38,166 nucleotides of DNA from Clostridia bacterium (GCA_024403755.1 JAKSRF010000010.1:1-38166), one strand, 5' to 3'. Numbered from the stretch's first letter, positions 15,127 to 24,321 are shown. Numbers and translations: made by a program. Notes: generated from the letters alone by a model not told the origin.

Positions 15127-16229
15127 TTAGATTTGATAAGGTTGAGAAAACATACAAATCCGGTGTTGATGCACTGAAGGGAATCAGCTTCAAAATTGAA
15201 GACGGTGAGTTTGTTTTCATTATCGGTAAGTCAGGTTCAGGTAAGTCGACACTTATGAAGTGTATTACTTGTGAGGAAAAACCTACTTCGGGTGATGTAT
15301 ATATTGACGGCTTTAAAATATCGGATATGTCTAGGGCCCTTGTTCCTGTTTTGAGACGTCAGTTGGGTATGATTTATCAGGATTTCAGACTTATATCTAC
15401 AAAAACAGTAGCGGAGAATATTGCTTTTGCAGGTGAAATAATAGGTGTTCCGCGTCCTATTATTAATGATACTGTTCAGTTTGTACTTAATATAGTCGGA
15501 TTAAAGGAAAAGTCAAATTGCTATCCGGATGAATTGTCGGGCGGAGAACAACAGCGAGTGGCTATTGCGCGTGCATTGTTTAACAGCCCTCAATTAATAG
15601 TTGCAGATGAGCCGACAGGAAATCTTGATCCGGAGACATCAGAGAATATAATGGCGTTACTTTCGGAAATAAATAAAAGCGGAACAACAGTATTAATCTG
15701 TACGCATGACAGTAATCTCGTTGACAGAATGAAGAAGCGTGTTATAGAGATTGATTCCGGATTGATTATACGTGATGAGTTTGATGCAGATTATTCGGGA
15801 ACGCATACTAAAGAGAACGACTTCGGTGGTTATGATATGGCGAAAGTGAATGATGCTGCATGCTCCGACGAAGAAATGCAACAAAGCGGAGTAAGAGTAG
15901 TATTCGGTGATGAAGAAGACGGCATATTCCTGGGTGGTGAAGAAGATATGTCAAAGTCTGCTGAAGCTACAGTTGAAAATCAGGATTCGGAAATATTAAA
16001 TGAAAAAGAAGAAGAAATCGATGAAATCGGAATTAGTGAGATATCTGATTTGATTATTGGCGACGATAAAGAGAATAAGTCACAAGATAAATCTTCTGAT
16101 GTACCTGAGCTTGATATCCCTGAGATTGATAACGGAAAAAAGAAGAAGGACAAAAAGAAAAAGTCCATACAGGAAATAATGGATAGCATAAACAGTGATA
16201 TAGATATCTTGGAGGATGATGAAGAGTGA
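15123..16229 (+). CDS. ftsE: Cell division ATP-binding protein FtsE with long acidic tail
   Basis: 368 residues against about 225-230 for typical FtsE. The ATPase of the FtsEX complex, which transmits conformational changes through the membrane to activate peptidoglycan hydrolases during division. Core features: Walker A GKSGSGKST (35-43), Q-loop YQDFRL, signature LSGGE (138-142), Walker B LIVADEP (158-164), H-loop CTHD (193-196). After about residue 225 comes a tail of about 140 residues rich in Asp/Glu, ending in a Lys-rich stretch (KKKKDKKKKS) and [20 protein letters not shown]. The tail appears disordered; its role is unknown. Starts within the regulator stop (ATGA) and overlaps ftsX by 4 nt (GTGA). 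Confidence 0.93.
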   Translation: MIRFDKVEKTYKSGVDALKGISFKIEDGEFVFIIGKSGSGKSTLMKCITCEEKPTSGDVYIDGFKISDMSRALVPVLRRQLGMIYQDFRLISTKTVAENIAFAGEIIGVPRPIINDTVQFVLNIVGLKEKSNCYPDELSGGEQQRVAIARALFNSPQLIVADEPTGNLDPETSENIMALLSEINKSGTTVLICTHDSNLVDRMKKRVIEIDSGLIIRDEFDADYSGTHTKENDFGGYDMAKVNDAACSDEEMQQSGVRVVFGDEEDGIFLGGEEDMSKSAEATVENQDSEILNEKEEEIDEIGISEISDLIIGDDKENKSQDKSSDVPELDIPEIDNGKKKKDKKKKSIQEIMDSINSDIDILEDDEE

Positions 16230-17122
16230 CAATAAGAGCTTTTTTTAACTCTGTAAAAGAGGGCTTTATAGGAATAATTCGACATCCGTTGGTAACGATT
16301 GCATCAATCACTACCATCCTTTTGATGTTGTTAATAATGTGTTCGTTCTTTATTTTTTCTGCCGATGCCAGATTCATTATGAAGAAATTGGGTCAGGAAC
16401 CTCCTATAGAAGTATATATGGAACTTAATGCCAGCGCAGATAACATTAATTTCCTGTCTTCGCAGTTAATTCAGGACAGCCGAATAAAGGATGTTATACT
16501 GAAATCACCTGAAGACAACTACAATTATTTCAAGAGTAATTTAGGAGACAGCTCTTCAATTTTGGATGATTTTGATTACAATCTTTATCTTCCGTATACA
16601 TTTAACATACAATTGACGGATCCGAGCTATGCCAACGATTTGTGTGTTGCTTTGGCAACATATCCTGATGTGTCTCATGTAGCTCAGGAAAGCAGCGTTA
16701 TGTCTTTTCTTGTTAAAGCAAAGAGAATTGTTAATATGGTGTCTGTAATAGCGTTTGCCGTGTTGTTTGTAATTGCTTTGTTTATTATTTCGAATATGGT
16801 AAGAATATCTGTTTATTCCAGAGCCGATGAAATTGAAATAATGAAGTTTGTAGGTGCAACGAATTTTTATATACGTATGCCGTATGTTATTGAAGGCGGA
16901 ATAGTCGGACTCATAAGTGCACTTTGTGCATGGGGAATAACTTGTTTTGCTTACAGACAGCTTTATATTAAGATTATGATGTCTACTGATGTAAATAGTT
17001 TTTATTCGATTTTGCCGTTGCAAAAATTGATGTGGGCAGTTTTGGTAATTTCATGTTTGATAGGTGTAATTATCGGAAGTGTCGGAAGCGGTATTTCTGT
17101 AAAGAAATATATAAAAGTATAA
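16226..17122 (+). CDS. ftsX: Cell division permease-like protein FtsX
   Basis: 298 residues, a normal FtsX length. Membrane partner of FtsE. Topology: cytoplasmic N-terminus, TM1 ([20 protein letters not shown], about 25-44), an extracellular domain of about 120 residues, then three TM segments (near [38 protein letters not shown] and [19 protein letters not shown]). The [20 protein letters not shown] loop is the family signature. Start is GTG at 16226, overlapping the ftsE stop as GTGA, consistent with translational coupling and equal synthesis. The following M23 hydrolase is its likely extracellular partner. Confidence 0.95.
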   Translation: MTIRAFFNSVKEGFIGIIRHPLVTIASITTILLMLLIMCSFFIFSADARFIMKKLGQEPPIEVYMELNASADNINFLSSQLIQDSRIKDVILKSPEDNYNYFKSNLGDSSSILDDFDYNLYLPYTFNIQLTDPSYANDLCVALATYPDVSHVAQESSVMSFLVKAKRIVNMVSVIAFAVLFVIALFIISNMVRISVYSRADEIEIMKFVGATNFYIRMPYVIEGGIVGLISALCAWGITCFAYRQLYIKIMMSTDVNSFYSILPLQKLMWAVLVISCLIGVIIGSVGSGISVKKYIKV

Positions 17123-17135
17123 GGTGGCAGTAAAG

Positions 17136-18428
17136 ATGAGATTGGGAAAAATAACTTCTATAAAATTGTTAAGCGCTGTTATCGCATCCTTCGTGATAAT
17201 CGTGTGTTGCGGTATTGTCGGTAAACGTGATTTAGTATCCGCATCTGACAACATCATGTACCGATATGAGATGCTTCACGATCAGTCAAAAATTGATCAA
17301 AAGCGTGATGAGAGAGATAAAGCCAGAAGCGATGCAGCTGCAGCAAAAGAGAAGGCTGATGAGCTTTCCGGTCAGGCCGGTCAGCTTAAGGGCGAGCTTG
17401 CTAAATTAAATAAACTTTCAAGCGAACAGTATGCTCAGTATGAGATTATATCTGCACAGCTTGCCGAGGCTTTGATAGCGAAAGCGGATGCTTTGGATGC
17501 TTATGTCGAAGCACAGGAAAACCTTGAGGATACCAAGAAAACCTTTTCAGACAGAATTTCCGTAATGTTTGAATATCAGAATAAGTCAACACTTGAGATT
17601 CTTCTGGAGTCTGACAGCCTTGCGGGCTTCTTCACCAATATGGAGATTATTACCCTTATCGCTGATTCAGACAGCCAGGCTGTGGATATGATGACAGTCG
17701 CCTTGGATGATGCACAATTAAAAAGCGATCAGGCACTTGCTGAGGCTGACAGTCTCGAGGGTGTCATTAATGAGAAGCAAGGACAGCTCTCGGAATTGGA
17801 AGGAAGAATAGGTGTTACTTCTGATGCATTGGAAGATGTCAATACTCAGCTGTCCTATTATGAGCAACAAGAGGATGAGCTTAATAAGTTAGCAAGTTCA
17901 CTGGATGAGGAGATTGCAAAGCTTCAGGCTGAGGCAGCGGCAGCAAGTACTCCAAAAAACGGCGGTGGAGTTAATTCCGGGACCTCAACACCGGCTTCAA
18001 GCGGCGGAGGCGGAAGCGGAGCCTTGTCATGGCCTACGTGGACAACATATGTAACATCCACCTACGGATACAGAACTCATCCGGTTTACGGAACAACTAA
18101 GTTCCATTCCGGTATCGATATAGGTGCCGGCTACGGAGATGCAGTAATGGCTGCCGGCAGTGGAACGGTTATATATGTAGAGGAACCTTGTCCGGGCCAA
18201 AATACAGGTGGTTCGGGATATGGTAATTATGTAATTATCGATCATGGCAACGGTCTTTCTACTCTATATGCTCATATGCGCGATGTTTATGTATCCAATG
18301 GTCAGTATGTGAGCTGCGGAGAGTGTATAGGCGAGGTCGGTTCGACAGGAACGTCTACAGGCGCTCACCTTCATTTTGAAGTCAGAGTAAACGGTTCTAC
18401 CGTTAATCCTTTGGATTATTTACCTTAA
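17136..18428 (+). CDS. EnvC-like coiled-coil M23 peptidoglycan hydrolase
   Basis: 430 residues from the ATG at 17136, preceded by AAGGTGG at 8 nt; an in-frame GTG at 17124 lies inside that ribosome site. An N-terminal signal or anchor segment ([19 protein letters not shown]), a long coiled coil (about 40-255), a Gly/Ser-rich linker, and a C-terminal M23 (LytM) domain. Zinc-site motifs FHSGIDIG and HLHFEVR are intact, so it could be a catalytic endopeptidase, unlike the inactive LytM domain of E. coli EnvC. Directly after ftsX, it is the likely effector switched on by FtsEX through the coiled coil, as with EnvC or PcsB/CwlO. A terminator follows. Confidence 0.9.
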   Translation: MRLGKITSIKLLSAVIASFVIIVCCGIVGKRDLVSASDNIMYRYEMLHDQSKIDQKRDERDKARSDAAAAKEKADELSGQAGQLKGELAKLNKLSSEQYAQYEIISAQLAEALIAKADALDAYVEAQENLEDTKKTFSDRISVMFEYQNKSTLEILLESDSLAGFFTNMEIITLIADSDSQAVDMMTVALDDAQLKSDQALAEADSLEGVINEKQGQLSELEGRIGVTSDALEDVNTQLSYYEQQEDELNKLASSLDEEIAKLQAEAAAASTPKNGGGVNSGTSTPASSGGGGSGALSWPTWTTYVTSTYGYRTHPVYGTTKFHSGIDIGAGYGDAVMAAGSGTVIYVEEPCPGQNTGGSGYGNYVIIDHGNGLSTLYAHMRDVYVSNGQYVSCGECIGEVGSTGTSTGAHLHFEVRVNGSTVNPLDYLP

Positions 18429-18441
18429 TCAGCATTTTATT

Positions 18442-18476
18442 CGAGGTTATCACATTTTGAGATAACCTCGTTTTTT
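18442..18476 (+). terminator. Terminator of the ftsEX-M23 operon
   Basis: Perfect 10-bp stem CGAGGTTATC / GATAACCTCG with a 9-nt loop, then six T. Confidence 0.93.
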
Positions 18477-18528
18477 ATAGTTTTTATGGTGACAGTCAAA
18501 TGAGTGTGAATTCAGGCAAGATAAAGTT

Positions 18529-18557
18529 TTGTTTTTTCGAAAGCTTTGTTGTAAGAT
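18529..18557 (+). promoter_or_regulatory. Putative promoter of methyltransferase-hslO
   Basis: TTGTTT (18529-18534), 17-nt spacer, TAAGAT (18552-18557). Predicted start about 25 nt before the methyltransferase ATG. Confidence 0.5.
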
Positions 18558-18589
18558 GTGTTAGATAAAACGAGAAGGCGGATGAAGTT

Positions 18590-19369
18590 ATGAATGAACC
18601 TTTGAATTTTTATGACATGCTTGCTGATTGCTATGATTCGTGGCAACACAATAATGATCCCGAAGAATGGGCTGATTATTTGAATAAATTGATAGAATGT
18701 TACGGTCCTGAGAAGGGTGACGGTGAGGATAATTCCAGAATACTTGTTGATTTGGGATGCGGAACCGGAAAAATCGCATGCTGTATGGCAAAAAGAGGAT
18801 ACGATGTCATCGGAATAGATTCATCCTCGATGATGCTGAATAAAGCTATGGATTTGTGTTACGAAGAACAGCAACGTGTATTGCTTCTTAACCAGGATAT
18901 TACAGAGTATGAATTATACGGAACAGCAGATGTCTTTGTATCGTTGCTTGATACGATAAATCATTTGAACGGTATTGATGACTTGATTAAGATATTTAAT
19001 TCGTTCAAAAATTATATGAATCCGCAAGGCATATTTATATTTGATGTTGCCACTGAGAAGCATTTTGCCGAGACGCTTAATAATAATGTCTTTTATGATG
19101 ATGAAGACGATTATACTTTACTCTGGACAAATGAGTACGATAAAGCATTGGGTATTAATAACGCATCAATTACCCTTTTCGAGAAGGAAGAGAATGAGAA
19201 GTATTCTCGCTTAGACGGTAATATAAAGGAAATATATATAAAAGAAGAACAAATAGTTTCTGCTGCTGAGAAGTGCGGTCTTAAAGTTTTGGCGATTTTG
19301 GGAGATAAATCATTTGATAAGCCGACACCAAGGGATGAAAGAGTTTTTTTTATAGTAGGAAAGGAATAG
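18590..19369 (+). CDS. Class I SAM-dependent methyltransferase
   Basis: A 259-residue Rossmann-type methyltransferase. Motif I ILVDLGCGTGKI (51-62) binds SAM; IGIDSSSMMLNKA supplies the acidic ribose-binding residue; FVSLLDTINHLNG corresponds to motif IV. The N-terminal FYDMLADCYDSW segment is common in small-molecule methyltransferases of Firmicutes. The substrate cannot be read from the sequence. hslO starts 1 nt after its stop, so the two are one operon. AAGGCGG precedes the ATG. Confidence 0.88.
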   Translation: MNEPLNFYDMLADCYDSWQHNNDPEEWADYLNKLIECYGPEKGDGEDNSRILVDLGCGTGKIACCMAKRGYDVIGIDSSSMMLNKAMDLCYEEQQRVLLLNQDITEYELYGTADVFVSLLDTINHLNGIDDLIKIFNSFKNYMNPQGIFIFDVATEKHFAETLNNNVFYDDEDDYTLLWTNEYDKALGINNASITLFEKEENEKYSRLDGNIKEIYIKEEQIVSAAEKCGLKVLAILGDKSFDKPTPRDERVFFIVGKE

Positions 19370-19370
19370 T

Positions 19371-20294
19371 ATGATTGACGAGACAAGATACATGGTTACA
19401 GGTATGCCGGAAAATTCGGATGATGACCACATTGTAAGAGCTACTGCTTTAGGAGGACGTGTTAAAGCTTGTGCCGTAAATTCCACCAAACTGACGGCTG
19501 AAGCAATGCGATTACATAATACGTCGCCGGTGGTAACGGCAGCTCTCGGAAGATTTATGACAGGCTCACTTTTGATAGCTGACAGTATGAAGGGGAAGCA
19601 GGATACACAGACAACAATAATTAAGTGCGACGGACCTATCAGAGGTATGACGGCCGTTTGTGATACCTGTGGACATGTAAGAGCTTATCCGATAGAGAAT
19701 GATGTAGAGAGCACATATCATAAACCGGGGAAGTTAAATGTAGGCGAAGCGGTTGGTAAAGGAATGCTGACTGTAATAAGAGATATCGGACTCAGGGAGC
19801 CGTATGTCGGACAGACAGAGCTTATGACAGGCGAAATAGCAGAAGATTTTACATACTACCTTGCTACATCTGAACAAACTCCTTCTATAGTTGCACTCGG
19901 TGTGAAGCTTGAAGAAGGAAAAGTAACTCATGCAGGCGGCATGATGGTTCAGTTGATGCCGGGAGCTACGGAAGAAGATATTGATTACCTTGAGAAGCGC
20001 GTAAACGGTGGTTTTCCTGAGATAACCTACCTTATGGAAGAAGGCTTTACACCGGCAAAGATTTTGGATTTGTTTTTGGGGGATCCGGAAATAGCATACT
20101 GGGATGCCAATAAGGTCTCATTTGAATGTACATGCTCGAAAAGCAAATTTTCCGACAGCTTAAGCGTTTTGGGAAAAGACGAGTTAAATGAACTCATAAA
20201 AGATGAGAAAGGTATTGATGTGGAGTGTCATTTCTGTAATTCGAAATACCACTTTAATCCTTCGGAATTAGCTGATATAATTAACGCAAAATAA
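19371..20294 (+). CDS. hslO: Redox-regulated chaperone Hsp33
   Basis: A 307-residue Hsp33. A holdase activated when oxidative stress oxidises its zinc-bound cysteines. The N-terminal core has VRATALGGRVKACAVN and the typical SPVVTAALGRFMTGSLL. The C-terminal redox switch is complete: CTC (about 253-255) and CHFC (about 286-289) hold zinc. Plausible in an anaerobe that meets oxygen transiently. It sits downstream of the methyltransferase with a 1-nt gap and an AGGAAAGGA ribosome site inside the upstream gene. Confidence 0.96.
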   Translation: MIDETRYMVTGMPENSDDDHIVRATALGGRVKACAVNSTKLTAEAMRLHNTSPVVTAALGRFMTGSLLIADSMKGKQDTQTTIIKCDGPIRGMTAVCDTCGHVRAYPIENDVESTYHKPGKLNVGEAVGKGMLTVIRDIGLREPYVGQTELMTGEIAEDFTYYLATSEQTPSIVALGVKLEEGKVTHAGGMMVQLMPGATEEDIDYLEKRVNGGFPEITYLMEEGFTPAKILDLFLGDPEIAYWDANKVSFECTCSKSKFSDSLSVLGKDELNELIKDEKGIDVECHFCNSKYHFNPSELADIINAK

Positions 20295-20318
20295 TTTACA
20301 TATTGATTAAAAAAACTA

Positions 20319-20347
20319 TTGCATAATCACGCGATGAGTAATATAAT
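20319..20347 (+). promoter_or_regulatory. Promoter of the S10 ribosomal operon
   Basis: TTGCAT (20319-20324), 17-nt spacer, TATAAT (20342-20347). Start predicted near 20354, giving a leader of about 275 nt before rpsJ. Confidence 0.8.
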
Positions 20348-20366
20348 ACTACTCGCGTGATTTTAT
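20325..20366 (+). terminator. Inverted repeat overlapping the S10 promoter; possible hslO terminator
   Basis: Perfect 10-bp arms AATCACGCGA (20325-20334) and TCGCGTGATT (20353-20362), followed by TTATATT. As RNA from hslO it is a moderate terminator. As DNA it brackets the -10 of the rpsJ promoter and could equally be an operator. Confidence 0.5.
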
Positions 20367-20628
20367 ATTGCGCATGCGTAGATGTTGGAGATTGCCGCAG
20401 ATGATGCGAGCTGTGCATGATAGGCGGGTAACTTCGACGGAGCAGTTGAACCAATGAGTTCAACGACTCAGCATTAGTATCGACAGCAAGTGTTTTTAAA
20501 CACATTGCCCAGGGCCAAAGTGCTTTGCTCAGGTTTGAGAAAGGTAACTGGATGCCTGGGTTTTTAAGTGGATAAAAAAGAAACGCGCGATACAACTGAG
20601 ATAATAAACAGTACGGAGGAACCAAAAA
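20354..20628 (+). promoter_or_regulatory. Structured leader of the S10 operon with attenuator-like hairpin
   Basis: About 275 nt without a coding frame. Visible helices: TTGCCGC/GCGGGTAA with one bulge (about 20393-20431); GTTGAAC/GTTCAAC (20445-20464), mutually exclusive with TGAGT/ACTCA (20455-20470); GTGTT/AACAC (20490-20503); and CCCAGG (20508-20513) with CCTGGG (20555-20560) enclosing CAAAG-TG-CTTTG and CTCA-GGTT-TGAG, then five T (20561-20565). The last resembles an intrinsic terminator. E. coli controls this operon by L4 acting on an S10 leader; whether L4 acts here is inference. Confidence 0.55.
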
Positions 20629-20937
20629 ATGGCTACACAAAAGATGAGAATCAAGATCAAAGCTTACGATCACAAGTTGCTTGATGAGAGCGCAGCAAGA
20701 ATTGTTGATGCTATCACACGTACAGGTGCAGAGTTTGCAGGACCTATCCCGCTCCCGACAGAGAAGGATATCGTTACAATTCTTCGTTCACCACACGTTA
20801 ACAAGGATTCACGTGAGCAGTTCGAGCAGAGAACACATAAGCGTTTGATCGATGTTTACGCTCCGACAGCAAAGACTGTTGAGGCACTTCAGAAGCTTGA
20901 CATGCCTGCCGGTGTATCTATTGAGCTCAAGGCTTGA
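20629..20937 (+). CDS. rpsJ: 30S ribosomal protein S10
   Basis: 102 residues, standard length. Part of the 30S head and also the NusE antitermination factor. Conserved sequence includes [30 protein letters not shown] and [20 protein letters not shown]. First gene of the S10 operon, with GGAGGA before the ATG. The loop that contacts NusB/NusG is intact. Confidence 0.99.
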   Translation: MATQKMRIKIKAYDHKLLDESAARIVDAITRTGAEFAGPIPLPTEKDIVTILRSPHVNKDSREQFEQRTHKRLIDVYAPTAKTVEALQKLDMPAGVSIELKA

Positions 20938-21039
20938 TAAGTGCTAAGAAAGGCTTAATCGGGTAAGCAATGCCAAAAGCTTATACCGAGGTCATGTTCG
21001 TCATAAGACGAACCAATAACCATATAGGAGGAAAGGATA
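20938..21039 (+). promoter_or_regulatory. rpsJ-rplC spacer with hairpins
   Basis: An unusually long spacer for this operon. It holds a perfect stem GTTCGTC-ATAA-GACGAAC (20996-21013) with no T-run, and three copies of a GCTTA/TAAGC element (about 20952-20982) that can form alternative pairings. Possibly an internal regulatory or processing site. Confidence 0.4.
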
Positions 21040-21669
21040 ATGACAAAATTCATTATTGGCAAGAAATCCGGTATGACACAGTTATTTGATGATAACGGTA
21101 ATGTTGTTCCGGCAACTGTAATTGAAGTAGAGCCAATGTTCGTGCTTCAGAACAAGACAGTTGAGAATGACGGCTATAAAGCTGTTAAGGTTGCTTCAGT
21201 AGCAACAAGAGAAAAGCTCGTAACAAAGCCTGTTAAGGGACAGTTCGAGAAGGCTGGCGTAGAGGTTAAGAAGTTCATTCGTGAGTTCGAGCCGGATCAG
21301 GATTATGAGCTTGGCCAGGAAATCAAAGTATCTGACATGTTCGCTGAGGGTGACAAGGTTGACGTAAGCGGTGTTTCAAAGGGTAAAGGTTATGCCGGTA
21401 ACATCAAGCGTCACGGACAGAAGGGTGGTCCTTCAGGCCACGGTTCAATGTACCACAGAAGAGTTGGTTCATTGGGTGCTAACTCAACACCTGCTCGTGT
21501 ATTGCCGGGTAAGAAGATGCCGGGACATATGGGTGCAGTAAATTGCACAGTACAGAATTTGAGCGTTGTTAAGGTTGACGGCGACAGAGGAATCCTCGTT
21601 TTGAGAGGAGCTATTCCGGGTCCTAAGGGCGGAATGGTAACTGTTCAGTCATCTGTCAAGGCTAAGTAA
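21040..21669 (+). CDS. rplC: 50S ribosomal protein L3
   Basis: 209 residues, standard length. An early 50S assembly protein near the peptidyl transferase centre. MTKFIIGKKSGMTQLF opens the protein, and the long internal loop with GHGSMYHRRVGSLGANSTPA and RVLPGKKMPGHMG is conserved. AGGAGGAAAGG precedes the ATG. It follows the hairpin-bearing spacer after rpsJ. Confidence 0.99.
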   Translation: MTKFIIGKKSGMTQLFDDNGNVVPATVIEVEPMFVLQNKTVENDGYKAVKVASVATREKLVTKPVKGQFEKAGVEVKKFIREFEPDQDYELGQEIKVSDMFAEGDKVDVSGVSKGKGYAGNIKRHGQKGGPSGHGSMYHRRVGSLGANSTPARVLPGKKMPGHMGAVNCTVQNLSVVKVDGDRGILVLRGAIPGPKGGMVTVQSSVKAK

Positions 21670-21692
21670 TTGCGACGGGAGGACTAATAAAA

Positions 21693-22316
21693 ATGGCTAA
21701 ATTAGATATTTTAAATCTTCAGGGTGCCGTTACTGGTTCAATCGAGCTTTCAGACGAGATTTTTGGCATTACACCTAACGAGAGTGCTATTGCTACAGTA
21801 ATTCGTAATCAGCTCGCTAATCGTCGCCAGGGTACACACTCTACAAAGACAAGAAGCGAAGTAAGAGGCGGTGGTAAGCGCCCATATCGTCAGAAGGGTA
21901 CAGGTAATGCCCGTCATGGTTCTACTCGTTCAGCACAGTATGTTGGCGGCGGAATCATCTTTGGACCAAAACCGAGATCTTACAATTATGTAGTTCCTAA
22001 GAAGATTAAGAGACTTGCTTTGAAGTCAGCTCTTTCTTCTAAGCTCCTTGACAAGAAGATTGTTGTTGTTGAGGATATGAACTTTGACGAGATTAAGACT
22101 GCTAACATGGTAAAAGCTTTGAAGGCTTTGAATGTTGCTTCTACAGCACTTGTAGTATTTGAGGATAAGAATGAGAAGGCTGAGCTTTCTGCAAGAAATA
22201 TCCCAACGGTTAAGACAACACTCGTTAATACAATTAATGTATTCGATATCTTAAAGTATGATAGCTTCCTCGTAACAAAGGCAGCTGTTGAGAAGATTCA
22301 GGAGGTATACGCATGA
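21693..22316 (+). CDS. rplD: 50S ribosomal protein L4
   Basis: 207 residues. It lines the peptide exit tunnel through its extended loop (TRSEVRGGGKRPYRQKGTGN, about residues 50-69, and ARHGSTRSAQYVGGG). In E. coli L4 is also the autogenous repressor of this operon, which makes it the natural candidate ligand for the leader upstream of rpsJ. Its stop overlaps the rplW start by 4 nt (ATGA). Confidence 0.99.
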   Translation: MAKLDILNLQGAVTGSIELSDEIFGITPNESAIATVIRNQLANRRQGTHSTKTRSEVRGGGKRPYRQKGTGNARHGSTRSAQYVGGGIIFGPKPRSYNYVVPKKIKRLALKSALSSKLLDKKIVVVEDMNFDEIKTANMVKALKALNVASTALVVFEDKNEKAELSARNIPTVKTTLVNTINVFDILKYDSFLVTKAAVEKIQEVYA

Positions 22317-22666
22317 AAACAGCACAAGACGTAATTTTAGCTCCTGTTATTACAGAGAAGTCTTATAGTGAAGTTGAGAACGGTAAGTATACTTTTAAGG
22401 TTGCTCCTTCTGCTTCTAAGACAGAAATAGCTGATGCAGTAGAGAAAATTTTCAACGTTAAGGTTTTAAGCGTTAATACTTCTAACTTTGACGGTAAAAT
22501 CAAGAGACAGCGTTATGCATTCGGTAGAACACCTTCATTTAAGAAGGCAATCGTTACTATTGATACTAAGGGTAACGGCAGTGAGTATCTTGCAAAGGGT
22601 GGTAAGACAACTAAGGTTAAGGCTACCTACAAGACATCTATCGAAGAATTTGGTTTCAACCAGTAA
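22313..22666 (+). CDS. rplW: 50S ribosomal protein L23
   Basis: 117 residues, somewhat longer than the usual 95-100. It sits at the tunnel exit and is the docking site for trigger factor and SRP. The core runs from DVILAPVITEKSYSEVENGK to RTPSFKKAIVTI. About 20 additional C-terminal residues (GNGSEYLAKGGKTTKVKATY and beyond) go past the normal end. Translationally coupled to rplD. Confidence 0.98.
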   Translation: MKTAQDVILAPVITEKSYSEVENGKYTFKVAPSASKTEIADAVEKIFNVKVLSVNTSNFDGKIKRQRYAFGRTPSFKKAIVTIDTKGNGSEYLAKGGKTTKVKATYKTSIEEFGFNQ

Positions 22667-22690
22667 GCTAGAATGAGGAGGAAATAAAAA

Positions 22691-23518
22691 ATGGCAGTTA
22701 AATCATTTAATCCTACTTCTCCGGCAGTTCGACAGATGACTGTTGCAGATTATTCTGTACTTACGAAGAAGGATCCGGAGAAGAGTCTTCTCGTTTCCGG
22801 CACAAAGACCGGTGGACGTAACTCATACGGTCGTATCACAGTTCGTCATATCGGTGGCGGTAATAAGAAAAAGATTCGTATAATCGATTGGAAGAGAACA
22901 AAGGACGAGATTCCGGCTACAGTAGTAGCTCTCGAGTATGATCCTAATCATACAGCTTTCCTTGCACTTCTTCAGTATGCTGACGGATGTAAGTCATATA
23001 TTCTTGCTCCTGAAGGCTTGAAGGTTGGCAGTAAGGTTGTAAGCGGTGAGAATGCTGATATCGTTGTAGGTAATACACTTCCTATTTCAGCAATTCCTGT
23101 TGGTACTGTTATCTGCTGTATCGAGCTTAAGCCTGGTAAGGGTGCTCAGATGGTAAGAACAGCCGGTGCAGGTGCTCAGCTTATGGCTAAGGAAGGTGCT
23201 TTTGCACAGGTTCGTCTCCCATCAGGTGAGGTTCGTATGGTATCAGTATTGTGCCGTGCAACAATCGGTTCAATCGGTAATGCCGAGCATGAGAACGTTA
23301 ACCTCGGTAAGGCAGGACGTAAGAGACACTTAGGTGTTCGTCCTTCTGTAAGAGGTGTTGTTATGAACCCTAATGACCACCCACACGGAGGTGGTGAAGG
23401 TAAGTCACCAATCGGTCTTCCTGGCCCTGTTACACCTTGGGGTGTTGCTACACTCGGTAAGAAGACACGTAATAAGAAGAAGCAGTCCAGCAAGTATATT
23501 GTTAAGGGCAGAAAGTAA
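22691..23518 (+). CDS. rplB: 50S ribosomal protein L2
   Basis: 275 residues, standard length. Required for subunit joining and peptidyl transferase activity. The conserved [20 protein letters not shown] region and the C-terminal [17 protein letters not shown], with the key histidine in HPHGGG, are intact. AGGAGGAAAT precedes the ATG. Confidence 0.99.
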   Translation: MAVKSFNPTSPAVRQMTVADYSVLTKKDPEKSLLVSGTKTGGRNSYGRITVRHIGGGNKKKIRIIDWKRTKDEIPATVVALEYDPNHTAFLALLQYADGCKSYILAPEGLKVGSKVVSGENADIVVGNTLPISAIPVGTVICCIELKPGKGAQMVRTAGAGAQLMAKEGAFAQVRLPSGEVRMVSVLCRATIGSIGNAEHENVNLGKAGRKRHLGVRPSVRGVVMNPNDHPHGGGEGKSPIGLPGPVTPWGVATLGKKTRNKKKQSSKYIVKGRK

Positions 23519-23536
23519 TAAGGAGGCACGTTTAAT

Positions 23537-23815
23537 ATGAGTAGATCTACTAAAAAGGGCTATTTCGTTGAAGATGCTCTTATGAAGAGAATTAAGGCTA
23601 TGAACGATGCCAATGAGAAGAAAGTTGTTCAGACATGGTCACGTGCTTCAACAATCTTCCCTGAATTCGTAGGCCACACAATTGCTGTATACGACGGTAA
23701 GAAGCATGTACCGGTTTATGTAACTGAAGAAATGGTTGGACATAAGCTCGGTGAGTTCGCTCCTACACGTAAGTTTGGCGGTCACGCTGGCGAGAAGACA
23801 GCTGGCGCTCGCTGA
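23537..23815 (+). CDS. rpsS: 30S ribosomal protein S19
   Basis: 92 residues, standard. A 30S head protein next to S13 and the A-site finger. [19 protein letters not shown] and [20 protein letters not shown] are conserved, ending in the flexible basic tail. Its stop region contains the ribosome site of rplV. Confidence 0.99.
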   Translation: MSRSTKKGYFVEDALMKRIKAMNDANEKKVVQTWSRASTIFPEFVGHTIAVYDGKKHVPVYVTEEMVGHKLGEFAPTRKFGGHAGEKTAGAR

Positions 23816-23832
23816 TGGAAGGAGGAACTATT

Positions 23833-24309
23833 GTGGAAAAGATTATTTTAAACAAAGAGAATATTGAAGCAAATCGTGAGTCAATTCTCGAGGCTTACTC
23901 AAAGGTACAGCCAAAGAACAATAAGCTTCCTATCCCTACAAAGAAGCAGAGAAAGCTTCTTGGTATCGGTAGAGATCAGGGTAAGGCTACTGCTAAGTAC
24001 ATTCGCGTAACACCAAGAAAGATGAAGATCGTTATCGATCTCATTAAGGACAAGTCTTTGGACGAGGCTTATGCAATTCTTATGTACACACCTAAGGCTG
24101 CATCTCCTATCCTCACAAAGGTTCTTAAGTCTGCAGAGGCTAACGCAGTTAACAATTTCGGTCTCAACAGAGATGATTTGTATGTTGCTGAAGCTTATGC
24201 TAATCCGGGTCCTATCTTGAAGCGTTTTATTCCACGTGCAAGAGGATCAGCTAACAGAATCAACAAGAGAACTAGTCATGTTACTATCGTTCTCAAGGAA
24301 AGAGTATAA
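23833..24309 (+). CDS. rplV: 50S ribosomal protein L22 with N-terminal extension
   Basis: 158 residues against about 110-115 in most bacteria. The L22 core begins near residue 48 at [20 protein letters not shown] and keeps the tunnel-lining beta hairpin ([20 protein letters not shown]). The first roughly 47 residues ([20 protein letters not shown] onward) form an extra, charged, probably helical segment. The start is GTG at 23833, 7 nt after GGAGG; an in-frame ATG at 23815 overlaps the rpsS stop and lies before the ribosome site, so it is less likely. The extension should lie at the ribosome surface; role unknown. Confidence 0.96.
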   Translation: MEKIILNKENIEANRESILEAYSKVQPKNNKLPIPTKKQRKLLGIGRDQGKATAKYIRVTPRKMKIVIDLIKDKSLDEAYAILMYTPKAASPILTKVLKSAEANAVNNFGLNRDDLYVAEAYANPGPILKRFIPRARGSANRINKRTSHVTIVLKERV

Positions 24310-24321
24310 GGAGGAATTCGC

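Noticed and set aside
16130..16180. A-AAA-AAG heptamer in the ftsE tail as a frameshift site
   Set aside because: It lies in a poly-Lys stretch where such heptamers arise by chance, no clear downstream stem was seen, and the shift would only trim the disordered tail.
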